Below are positions 46,533 to 58,800 of a DNA stretch of 64,000 nt, in pieces. The notes under the pieces were generated by a model. That model saw only the letters and a program-made list of their open reading frames with translations, made no database searches and was not told the DNA's origin. Both the position numbers and the translations under genes were made by a program. Position 1 is the first letter of the stretch. Every line of letters starts with the position of its first letter. Source of the stretch: Acanthaster planci (lineage: Eukaryota > Echinodermata > Asteroidea > Valvatida > Acanthasteridae); contig NW_019091501.1 in the NCBI RefSeq assembly GCF_001949145.1, positions 248,001 through 312,000 on the forward strand. Direction: 5' to 3'.

Positions 46533-46822
46533 AGGACGTCCCTGAGATGGGCTGATCATTTTGTGGCGGTCACGTCACTTCGGCTGAGCAAATGAAATTG
46601 CATGTTGCCATGGACATTGGCGAGAACTGTCCAGCCTGCCAGTGGCACACTGATGGAGAGACCAGCACAGGGGACCAGCTGCGGAGATACGTGATGGAGG
46701 CCTCCAGAGGATCACCCGTGTTTCAGAGGCTTGAGGCAGACTTGAAGGAATGCAGAAAATGCATGGGAGCATACCATAAAGCCCGGGAACAGCTCATACA
46801 AGAAGAGGGCCATTTTGATCTA
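46533..46822 (+). other. SETX: SETX first coding exon with 5' UTR acceptor
   Basis: The exon starts after a pyrimidine-rich CAG and includes two in-frame ATGs (46592 and 46610). GCCATGG at 46610 is the stronger start. The coding part holds CPACQWH and the YHKAREQL helix and ends in CTA|GTAAGT. Confidence 0.6.
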
Positions 46823-49800
46823 GTAAGTATTAACCTTAGCCCTGCTAAACCCAAGGATATCCAACAGAGGTCACTGTCTATGGGATTTTGTTGATGTGAG
46901 CAGTGAATGAACAGCTTTTTGTTCTGTCAGGTTCAGCATGGTACCAAGACTAAACTTAAGGGGGTTAGGGTAAAAGAGATCGAATACCAAAGCTGTAAAA
47001 ATGGGCAAATGAGTCTATTAAGTTGACCACTTCCTGCTGGGGATTCCAGATCCAGACATGTATGCTTTAGATGCGTGGCCGGGTTCTCGAAACTCAGACA
47101 AGGGAACAGGGCCTTGCAACAAAAGACCGTACTTGGAACAAAAGACCAGGCTGCTGGGCATTACCGATGTATTTTCAAAAGGGGAGATAATCTAGCCTTG
47201 TTTTGAAACAGTATACCACGGTTTGGGGCATTTAGAGTGAGCGGATTGCCACCGGGGACAAAAGCGCTCTACCACTGCAGCGATGAGCCACACAGCACCG
47301 CTGCATGCTAATCTGGCCCCTATTGAAAAGAGGTCAGCAGTGCACTGAGCCAGGTTCGTGAACAAAAGAAAGTTATAAACACCGCGCAATCTGGGCTCTT
47401 TTTACAAGGCTGCAGGCCTGGCTGAAATACTCGGGCGTCAGTAGATTTTGTCTGTCAGGCTAGAGGGGCCACCAGACAGTCCTTCACGTGTTTGTAAGTG
47501 TCCAGTAAATGAAGATAGATTTTTTAAAAGAATTTTGAATACAGAAAAAAAATTATAAATATTCCGGCCCAGCATCATCAACATTGATAACTGCCCCGGC
47601 AGGAAGTGGTTAATAGCTTCTTGTATGCATCCGATAACTGAGTAGGGAATTGAAATTCTATAAGTTCAGAAGGCTTTTTGTTCCGTGCAACTGTTCCTTG
47701 GATCAGTTGATTTCCTCTTTTATCACTTCACATTCATGCCACCGAGAATTGAAAAACACTGCACAAAGTCTCTCTTGTAAAGATAGGAATTTCCTCATTT
47801 GTTGTCTATGCCTAGCTATTATTACCCCCCTGCTCACCATGCCTATAAAGGATTCCCATTTGACTTATGCTCAGAAATTGTTTCAGCTGGAAGAAAGGCG
47901 GTTAACTGAGACCTTCAGGCGTGATACAGAAGAACAAGACATCTTGGTACCCATCACTGAGGTGTTGTGGCACCCATATCTTCTTTTCCATCCCGAACTA
48001 GGTAAGGTACCAAGGGTTGTGTACATATATTTCAGCTGGAAATTATCTGAATTTAGAATGGTTTGAGGACAGATCGTCACTGTGATCTCCAAGAAGTATT
48101 GGAAGGTAGCAAAATAGTAATGGGTGCAAAGGTAGGGAACTTACTGGGGTGAATTCGCTTACGAACAACGCTGTAAAACTTGAAGAAGGGAATAACTGCA
48201 AATTCTTGAAATAATACGGCTTTGTTGGAATTGTTTATGACAACAGAGGCAGTGTTCTGCAGGAGGCTCTTGAAACTAGACAAAGATGTTGGCTTGGAAG
48301 GATTTCTGACGGAGTGTCTCCCTACAATGTACCTTCTTTTGATACATCGAAATGAAGAGGTGCATTTTTGACGTTCTATCCCCTCTGTCATGTGCACTCA
48401 ACAAGAAACCCTGTAGAGGCTCCATACCAAAGTCATTTGCACTCTAACATTTGCAATATGTAGTCTGTGGTATGTCCAGACTGTATTTTGTGGTAACGTA
48501 TGGGTCATGCCAACATTAAACCTTCTGTACACTAACAAAAATATATCTGGAGATCTGCTTCTTTTTGCGTGTTTGGAATATACATGTACTCCAAGGTACA
48601 CATCAACTGGAGCATTAGCAACAAGTACGATGAAACCCTCTTTGTTAATTTGTGTGCTGTTGATCAAATGCACAAATTAGCAGAGCAGATTTTATTCCAC
48701 GTGATATTTGTCAAGTTTAACCACTTTGCGCCGGGCTCATTTATCCATGTTGATTCTGCTTGGCTGGGTGATTTTTAATTTTTTCTGTTTTCGAAATTTT
48801 AAAAGAAATTCATAATTCCATTTTGTGAACATTTACACCCACACGAATGACTGTCTGGTGGCTACTCTAATCTGACAGACAACATCTATTGATGCCTGAG
48901 TATTTCAGCCAGGCCTGCTGCCTTATAAAAAGAGCCCAGATTTTGTGATGTTATGTAAGTTTCTTTTGTTCCTGAAACCAGCACAGTGCACTACTAGCCA
49001 GATTATCATGTAGCGATATTGTATCGCTCATAACTGGAGCACTGGAGCACTTTTGGTGGTAATCTGCTCGTGCTGAAGGCCACAAAAAGTGGTATAATCT
49101 TTCAAAACAATGACAGATTTCCTCCGCTATTGACAATTGAAAAAATGTTGGAAATTCCCAGCAGCTTGGTCTTTTGTTCCGAGTACGGTCTTTTGTTACA
49201 AGGTCCAGCTCCTGTACGATTTCGGGCAGCCCGGCATTAGGTATAAAGAACCCGAAACCGGGCTCCCCGGCACGAAGTGGTTAAAGACATTTGAGTGTAA
49301 TCCAAACGTATTAAAAGTAGGCTGCAACTAATGTGTTTTGTTAGTATAAGGAAGATCGTAGGACTGTGATGTCCTTTACAGCATCAACTTTCCATCGATC
49401 ATCCATCATTTTAAGTTTACTTTATCCTAGAAAGTTTGGATTTTAGGGGTGTTATTGAGGTAACTTTCTGAGGGAAATAATAAAAGTACATGTATGTTTT
49501 GTTTACAGTGATAAAAACCAAATGATTTGAAATATTTGAGCTATTACTTTCAGGGGTTGTCATTTCTGTCTTTTTTATAGTGGAATCTTTGTCAGTCTCA
49601 AACAGTCATCCATAGACCCAATTGTAGCTCAGGTTGGTGGCCTTTGGCCATTGATCACTGTCAAGCCTGTTGATGCATGGCCGTATGAAGTCTTCCTGTT
49701 CCTCTATCCTTGGTTGTCTAGGTTCGTGAACTTGCCTGGCGGTGCCTTCAAAATCCAGACTACCGTATCACTTGCGATAACTATGAGGACACAAATATGG

Positions 49801-52800
49801 GCCAGGCGTTTCGCTGGGTTATGTTGTCGGCAGAGGCCATAGAACCACTGACACCATCACCTCAGAAGACTCTGGCAATCTTCCATTCACCAAGCCAGGT
49901 CAAGGAACTGCCACCTCACTTCTTGTGCACCAAGCTTCATGCTTACTGGCAGGGTATGTAAGGCCGTGTCCAAATTCATGAGGTGTAAATGCAGTAGTGA
50001 AAGGAATATACTGATAACAAATCTCTGTGATAATCATGAAAGGTTATGTGACTTTCCTTTGTCCTATTCATTTCCTCCCCCCAGGCGTTGCCCGTTTGCT
50101 CTCCATTTTCAGTGTTGAGGCTCTCAAGCATTGCTTCACAAACTCCCCAGACTTCAAGAAGTTGATCCCTACAATGATAGATCATTTCTCTACCAAGACC
50201 GACGGTTTGTTGCCAATCGACAGATCTTATGCCTCCCTAGGATAAACAGAGAAATTAAAAAAAAAGTAGTCTGAAAAGTTAAAGACAAGCCATGAGAAAT
50301 AGGTTTGCGGGTACACCATGAAATCAATCTCTTTTGGGCGAGGTGTGATTCTTAAAAGAACCAGTGAGTGTCCTGAGGACGGCCAGAGCACACTGGCTGA
50401 AACGTTGAGTTGACTCTCACCAGTTCTTTAAGAACCACACCTCACCCAAAAGAGAATGATTCCATGGTGTACCCGCAGACCTATTTCTCATGTCTCTTCC
50501 ACCATGCAAAGCTTCAAATCTTACTTAAAGATAAGCCCCAAAATAAAAGAAACATGAACGAGATTTTCATTTACCTTATGCATGGATAAGACTTAGCTTT
50601 AAAAGAAGAAGGACTAAATTAAATGCAGTCCTTTCGAATAAAAAGTGGCCCATCCTTTGGCATTTGTTTATATGTCAAGTAATCTTTAAAAGAGAGCAAC
50701 ACTTCTAAATCAAGCTGAACTCAAGATAAAGGCTTTATTCATGACATACAGGTTCACAGGGTTTTAACAAAAAATATGGAAACTTGGTTTGGCCTTTCTT
50801 TTCAGAACCATTTTCCTTCTTGACTATACATGTACAGTACATCATTGCAAACTTTTTAGGAATCCAAAGAATGAAGTTCCTAGCATTTAGCCCCACATTC
50901 TTTTCATGATTTCACACTACTCAGAAAAGAGAGTATTCTTGCCTTGAATAACCACAAACCCCTATCAACTTTGCATTGTCCCCGAAGTACTGCTGTATTT
51001 CCTGCATGGGGCATTCATAAAATAACCATTTAAATATACTTCCCTTTTTTCACCCAGATAAAACATCAGGCTGCCAGTCTTCTTTCTGGCCTCTGCTACA
51101 GTGTCTGGCATTCCTAATGGATAAAGTCGGCAGGGTTGTGTGGCAGGATGTACCTGAGGCAACGGTCAAGGGCATTTTTGACACTGCCAAAAACACTATC
51201 ATATCAGCCATTGAAAACATGATCAAGAGGTTTGTTGTGACCAAAAACCTGTTCTTTTTAATCTGCAGCAGTATTATTATTAATTATTATTATCTGTCAT
51301 TTCTGGTAATGACACCAAGGATTCTTCAAACGCATCTTAGGCACTGTAGCTAGCTTCTTGACTTAAAATATCACAAGAAAACAAAGTGGTAGACAGGAAT
51401 AGATGGTTTATTATAAGAGATAATCCAATTTAATTTCTGCTTTGATATTGTGCCAGCCGTAACACGCATTGAACCAGCTCTGAGCTTAAGTTGCACATCC
51501 CTGGGTAAATGGTCTGTGGTTAATGACGAGAGGGTTTTTTTTTTACATTCTTGCTATAAATGACAAAGTCTGTCAGTTGTAACAATTCTGCTGATCCCTG
51601 TCGCTGTGAAGTCAAGATTTAGCTGAATGATATGCCAATGAAGAGACATAAAGCTTTTTCCATTAAACAGTGCAGTTTTTATTCTTCGGATCTTGTGGTG
51701 GCTGGCAGCGTCAGGCTCTGATGCAGTTTAGCTTTGGCAATGCTTGTAGCTAACCTGTTGAATCTGTTGCACTGGACAGCCTTCTTTTTCGCCATTGTGC
51801 CGGTCAGGGTTTTCTTGGCAAAATAACCACAAGTGAGTAGGTTTGGGGAAGAATTACACATTGTGTGCAACTATATGTATATGTTCCATATTTCAATGCA
51901 GTGGCACTGAGCAGGTTCCCACCGCCCCTGGGATGTCTGTCGGTCCATCGGAACCCTTCCTCTGGATGACGCTCTATGTCAACTCACTCATGGATTTTGG
52001 CATATCAGTTTCTGACAGTGTCCCAGCCAAAGTAACCAACTTCCTATGCATCCAACTAGAGGATCTACTGCGTCTTGGCTGCCATGGAGACAGCCTGAAA
52101 AGAAGCAGGATTGACTCACTGATTGCAAAGTTCATGCAAGCTCTGGTCAATGTCCTACAGAGCCTTTTGAAGAGGTCCCTCCTTGGTGACCTTGTCAGAG
52201 AGGTCAAGGCAAGCATGTGGCTCAGGATCTGCCTGGCCTTCCTTCAAAAATACCCACCTGTAAGGGGTCAGCAAGATCTCTCCTTTGCCATCACTGTGTC
52301 CAACAGCATTCGCCAATTCCTGCTTGATGTCTTCAAGCTGGCGCAAAAGAACAAGCTGAGTGTTGGTCAATCCGTGAAGTACATTAAGATGCTTGGACTG
52401 CCACTGCTGCTGACTTCATCAGCAAGGTGCAACATACAGGAACCTCCCATCAGCTTGCAAGAAAATCTGTGCGAGATGACACAGGGAAAAGGATTTACGG
52501 ATTGTGTCAAATTTGTGGAAGAAACTCTCAAGCAGCATTCATCGTTGAGTTCTATAGGCATTTACCAGAGTTTGTCAGTTCGAGAAAGTGATACAGCATG
52601 TGTCCCTGGCCCATCCACCAGGTCACCAGTTAGTTGCTTCAGGAAAAACTCTCACAAATTAAAACTAAGAGGCCCACTGTCGTTCACCTCTAACACAATG
52701 CAAGATAAGAATGTTCTTGAGAGGAATGATTTCAGCGATAATGAAGCCAGCACAAGCCCAAAACATGCATCTAGACCACACGAAGAGGCTGTGCATCCCC

Positions 52801-55800
52801 TACCGACCAGCCCCAAATGGGTGCTCCCTGTCCCAACTAAATCGGTGATTAAGAGTGAGCCTGGCCACCCGCAGCTGTCTTCCGGCAGTGCTCCCTCGAT
52901 GCACCAACCTGGAAGCACTGCCAAACCAAATAGATCCTCCCAGAAATCCAGTGATGTGGTCATCTCCATCTCAGATGACTCATCGGACGAAGCCTTCTGT
53001 CAGTCGCCAACAGCAGGCCAGGAATTCTGTGATGATGCACTCATGCAGGACTCAGAGGAGATTTACGAAATACTGTCTCATACCTCTCAGAGTGAGGACA
53101 GCCAAAATGAACCTGCAGGTACTGGTACCTATTGAGAATATTTGAATTTACTTTCAATGCTTGCTGCAAATTCCATTGGATTATGTATACCTTGTGAAAT
53201 AGGGTCATTTCACAGTAGTGCGCCCCCAAGAGTTTGCAACACGTTGACCAATCAAAGTGCGTGAAATGTCGATCCAATGCATGTTTAGAAAGGGTCGACA
53301 GATTTTCATGCCCTGTGATTGGTCAGCACATTGCAAACTCTTGGAGGCGCACTTTTGTGAATCTCCCATATTGTGCTCAGAATTCTCTGCTTCAAGCATG
53401 TCAACTTCTTTATGAAAACAACTGCAGTGATTGGGTACCAATAACTTGCTTACATTCAGTACAAATGATGACTTTACGTGTACATATGGTATCTAGACAC
53501 AAACTTCCGTTAACAGGGCTTTGTTGTGCACAGAATGTATTCTTGCCTTCTTTAAAGCTCAAAACCACATGGATATCAGAATGCTACTCCAACTTTAGGT
53601 CCGTAAATACCAATAGTGTTATTTCACATATGGTACTGTACGTGAAAATGAGTCCAGCTTTTAAAATGCTCTGTCATGAATGGCATTTGCCAGACATGCA
53701 TGATATGCATGCAAGATTTGCAGTTTATAAACTGTAAATGTACTGTTACAAGGACATTTTTTTCTGTATTTTCATCAGATAATTTTTCACTTGATGTCCC
53801 AAATGCTCGGAAAGAACAGTGGCAGCCATCTGTGAAGATTGAATTGATTCCAGAACTTACAGGTATATTTTGTGTATGCTACCTTACTTCATCCTAACAG
53901 CAAGATGAAATGGCCGTACTTTTCAAAAACTCACGTCTACACTCTTCTTATATTAGTTAATCTACATGTACAAAGGACACACCTCCAGATTCTGCAGCCA
54001 GAATGTTTCAGGTTATGTCACTCACCTTCAGGTTTTGCATCCAGAATGTGTGTACTGTATCCCAGGTTATGTCACACACCATTAGGTCCTCCTCCCAGGA
54101 TATCCCTGGTTGCTTTGTAATAGTCATACGCCTTTCAGATCAGACGTACTGGGATATCCCAGATTATATCACACAGATTCAGATCCTGCTTACAGAATTT
54201 CCCAGGTACCATACTCGAATATCATTAGGTCATCACTTTGATATGTTGCGCATGGGATGCTTAAGCATCCAACTCATTCAGATCCCAGAAGCAGGATCTG
54301 CCACTCAAAAAACACAACCATTACATTCCATAAAGCTAATTAGATTAGATATCCTTGGTTCTTTGGCAGATTTTTTGACCGTTTCAAACATTTGAATTTA
54401 TCAGAAGACCGAATGCCGTTCTATTTTTGAGTGCAGAACTATGCTTGCTTTCTAGATATCTCAGAAGATGGACGTCAATTTATCGTGACTTCTATGGATC
54501 CAGTGATCATAAAAAACGCTACACCACAAAAAACAGGAATCAAGAGGGAGCGTGTCTCTTCTGACGACAGTGAGAGCTCTCTTTCCAACTCTGACATCAG
54601 GAGGGACGCACACCTTAAGGCCAAGAAAAATTGCCGTCGCCGATTGACAGAGCTAGAGAGTTCAAGTGATGATGACACTGGTAGGCCACCATCATCCAGC
54701 CCTAGTACCAGCCAAAGCTGGCTTTGGCCGAGTTCACCATCTGGCTCATCCCTCAGCCGTCCATTTAAGAGTTCACCCAAATACCCCAGGAACAGATTGT
54801 CGAGATCAAGACGGCTGAACACATCAATGTGTTCTATTGTTAAAAATGAAAGGCACACAGATGCCTACGTTCCCGAAAGAGAGGAATACCAACCCCTTGT
54901 AAAGAAGGAATTGCTGTCTGATGATGGGGATATCGCTTCTGCTGTAGGGACCTCCAAAGCTGCTCAGTATCAGGTGGAAATCAAAGAAGAAGGAGTGAAG
55001 AAGGATGGGAAGGGAAAGTTGTTATCTCATGAAAAAAGCACCAAGAGCCGTAATCGGGGACTGTTCTCAGATGGTCAGGCTCTTGATTATCTCAATGGTG
55101 CACTCAGCGCAATTGCTAATGATAATGATTCAGTTTCTCAGGAGCCTGTGATGTCTAACAGTGATGACTCATGTGACAGTGAAGCTGTTATTTCTTTTGG
55201 CAAGGATTGGGGATCTTCCGTCAAGATGGATCAGGTGGCAAAACCAGACGGTGATGAGGAAGAGATGAAGCCTTGTGCAGAAGAAAATACTAACAATCTG
55301 TTGCTTCTAGGTGACCATCATCAGGATAGTAAAAGCCCCGTTAGTCCAGTCTTTGATACCTCTGATTCTGCTGGACAAGAGGATGTGAAGTTTAGAACTG
55401 ATGATCCCCATAAACCTGCCAGTTCAGCTGTGGTCAGTAAAGCTTCACACCAGGTTTCGAGGGATGAAGAACATGTGGAGGAGGGGAGGCTGATGCAGCA
55501 CGGACCTGAAGAAATTAGCAGTGAAAGTGGTATGCGGCCATTTAGTCCAATCTCAGATGACTCCAGTTCTGAAAACTCCCAACAAAGTGAAAGTCTGCTT
55601 ACGCAGCAGATTCCCATTCCAGAACAAGTTCAACCCTTTCAAAGTGAGGATTCTCTTGGTTCCAGCAAAGAGCTGAAGCAGAGAATTGACAAGCTGGTAT
55701 CCGAAATGTGCAGTTACGACAGTTCAGAAGATTCAGATTCCAGTGTGCCTGATGTTGCCCTGATCTCCCACGTAATCAGCAGTGATGAAAGCACTTGCAT

Positions 55801-58800
55801 GGCACCGGAGAAAGTCCCCTCAGATGAGTTGAAGGACTGTAAATTGGCTGTCCAAGTTGTATTGGCCTCAGCTTCTCTGGACAACTCGTATTCCAGCCAG
55901 GGATTCAGCTACATAGAGGATCGCCTGGATTCAGATGAGATTATCGACCTGGAAAACTATAACTGCAGTGAGCTCTATGATGAGGATCGGCTGAGCCAGC
56001 TGATAGAGATCTCAAGTGATGAGGGCGATTATCTAGATCAAACTGCTGGAGAGCTGAATATAGACTTGGATATCAAGGTAAAGCAGGAACCAGAAGGTGA
56101 TCATTATCAGCCCAATCGATCCAGTCCTTCAATAGTGTCTCGACCTGTCCACTCTTCCGGTCTTTCTGAAGATCCAGACTTCATCAGTGCTCTGCAGGAC
56201 CACGAGGACACCACATGGTTTGAGGATGAGATTGAAGAAGAAGATTACCTTCAAGACCAACAAGAAGGATACAGAGAAGTGCAAGAAGTCGCTGAAGAAG
56301 TAGAGATGGAGCAAAGACAAGCAAAGCAAAGAAGGTTGGTCTTGGAGGAGGAGGAAGCCTTTATTGCAGGAGATCTGCCAGACATCAAGTCTCATTCATC
56401 GAGTCCTTTGGAGAATGCAGCTGCAGAGAGAGCCATCCAGGATCACAACAACCACGGATGGTTTGATGATGACAGCTCTCCAGCTAAAGAGAGCACAGAA
56501 GGTTTGGATTCAGAGGAGAAGTCAACAGATAACGTACTCAAGAAAGCACTGGATGACATTACAGCATTAGGTTAGTGTCATTGCTATTCAGGCTTCAAGA
56601 ACAGATTCAAAGTTTTTCCCTGTGGTAATTTCTTCAGAATCAGGCTCTGTGGAACTGCTTGACTGCAGGATCCCACCTCAGCATACATATACATGGAATT
56701 TTTTGTTCCTTAAGTTAAACGAATGCCTGAACACAATTTTTTCTTTTAAAGCTTTGTATCAGTTTAACGACATGATAGTTCTCAAGGGTCTGTAGAAGAT
56801 TTTGGAAGACACACCTGTATTTAAAATATCAATCTGTCATGGATGTGATAGCATACCAATTCCACAGAGTGTATTTGTGAATATGAAGATGCAAGTTACC
56901 TGTTCTCCTATATGTATTGCAGATAATGTCATTTTCTTTTATCAGAAGCTGCAACAGAAGAGGGATTGCAGACCGAATCACAACAAAAGGAGAAGGAAGA
57001 GAAAAGTTTGTCCCACAGTCGCATTAGATGGGACGAAAGCTCTGAATCTGGGAAGCGTCCATCCTTACCAAAAAGAGCAGCAGCTTCTTACCCTCCAAAA
57101 TCCAGCACCGATGGGGTTGTAGAAGGCAGCTCTGTCAGTGAGCCTACTTCTTCACTATCCAAAGTGCAAGGTTCCTGGAAGCCTGGTAACTTCCACCAGC
57201 CAGAGTTCACCCCAGCCAACGCTGAACCACTGAAGAGATTCCGGGGCAGCAGCAATGAGCCTGAGCTGGTAGATACGTATGTCTTGGACAGCAGTCAGCC
57301 CAGACGGAGACCCAGGGCGGCCAGGGACGAGGAACGGCCCAGTACGTCTGTGCAGTCCTGGGCCAGCAGGTTCAGTTCCCGGACTGGGAGTCTGTTCCAG
57401 ACGATGAAGGAAGGTCCACCATCTGCCCAGAAGGGAAATCAGGACAAGGATGTCACACCTTCAAAGCGAGTGAGGCACTCATCCGGCCCTCCTACTACTT
57501 GGAAGACTGCACAGAGTCTGGACACCACCTTGAAAGTGACTACACCCCCATCGTCGTATGTAGAATCATTACCACACTATGCTCAACCTGTTTATGCCCA
57601 TGCAACTGTTCCCGCAGTGTCCCTCTCTCAAACGGTTAGTACCAGTACGCAAAGCTGTTCCAATACAGCTTCCATGGCTGGTCAGGCTGCTCCAATGTCA
57701 AATTCAGCTAATGGAGTGAACCTGAGCAATAATGCCGCATCCAGAGATGCAAACATACACGGGCAACAGATGATCTCTGAACTTGAGTCTCCTCTACCCC
57801 AAAAAGTGCCATCGATCTCGCAGCCACGATTTCAGTTCTTCACCTCAGATCCTCAAATGGCCGAGACTGCTGCTAGCCTGCCAGCTCTTGTCAACAGTAG
57901 CGTTTGCAGGAATTCGACAGCTGTGTCTTCCACTGCACAGACTGAAACTTCATTGCCCTCAAATGATGCAACAAAGACTTCAGCAGTAGCATCTCAGGCG
58001 AAGGCATCAAAGAAGGGAGAGCCATCCGGCTTGAATAGGGAGATAAGCACGGTTCCTGCCTTGTCAGTACAGCAGCAAGCTGCCGTACAACTCCCCAAGG
58101 CTGCCCGGTTCTCCATGGAAGATCTGTTCTGCTGGGTAATCGGTTGGAACAGTCAGTGGCTGGACATCTATGGCCCGCAGTCTGAGGGCCAGTCACCTTC
58201 ATGTAAGTAACCTCATCCACATGCCGACAACATTTTGGTTTGATAAAAAAGGATCGGGCAAGAAATGTTACAGCATACGTTAGGACAGTGTAGAAGTTTC
58301 ATGCGCTGAGCACTAGAAGATACTCCTTGTTTATACATCTCCCTGAAAAGAACTGTACTGTAAATGTTCAGCATTCTCCAAGCACTTTAACTCTGTCACT
58401 GTTAACTCTTGCAATGTCTATGATATACATGATAGGCAATACACCTACATGGGGTTTCTCATTAAGCAACCTGTGCTGAGGACGGCTGGGCAAAAGTTAT
58501 TCAGGGCAATGGAAATATGGGCCCAGATACATGTAGCACTAAGGGAAACTGTTTAAACATTTACTCGGATTGGAAGGTTTTCAACATTGCAGAGAAAGGA
58601 GAGACAGATATACTGTTACATGTATAATTCTTGACGGAACTACACCTGTCGTACATGAAATGCACCACATTCTTTATGCTCAAGTACCCAGAAACAACTC
58701 TAAAATGCACACATCAATGAAATCAGTCACAGTAGTTCCAGCTCGGTCAGTTTCTGTTCTCAAGGACCGAGATCAGCATATTGGACCTCTGCAAGCTTCA

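Noticed and set aside
48001-48002. Alternative SETX exon 2 donor CTAG|GTAAGG
   Set aside because: It would put exon 3 out of frame (immediate stop); the donor AAG|GTACCA five bases on keeps phase 0 and the conserved VREL continuation.
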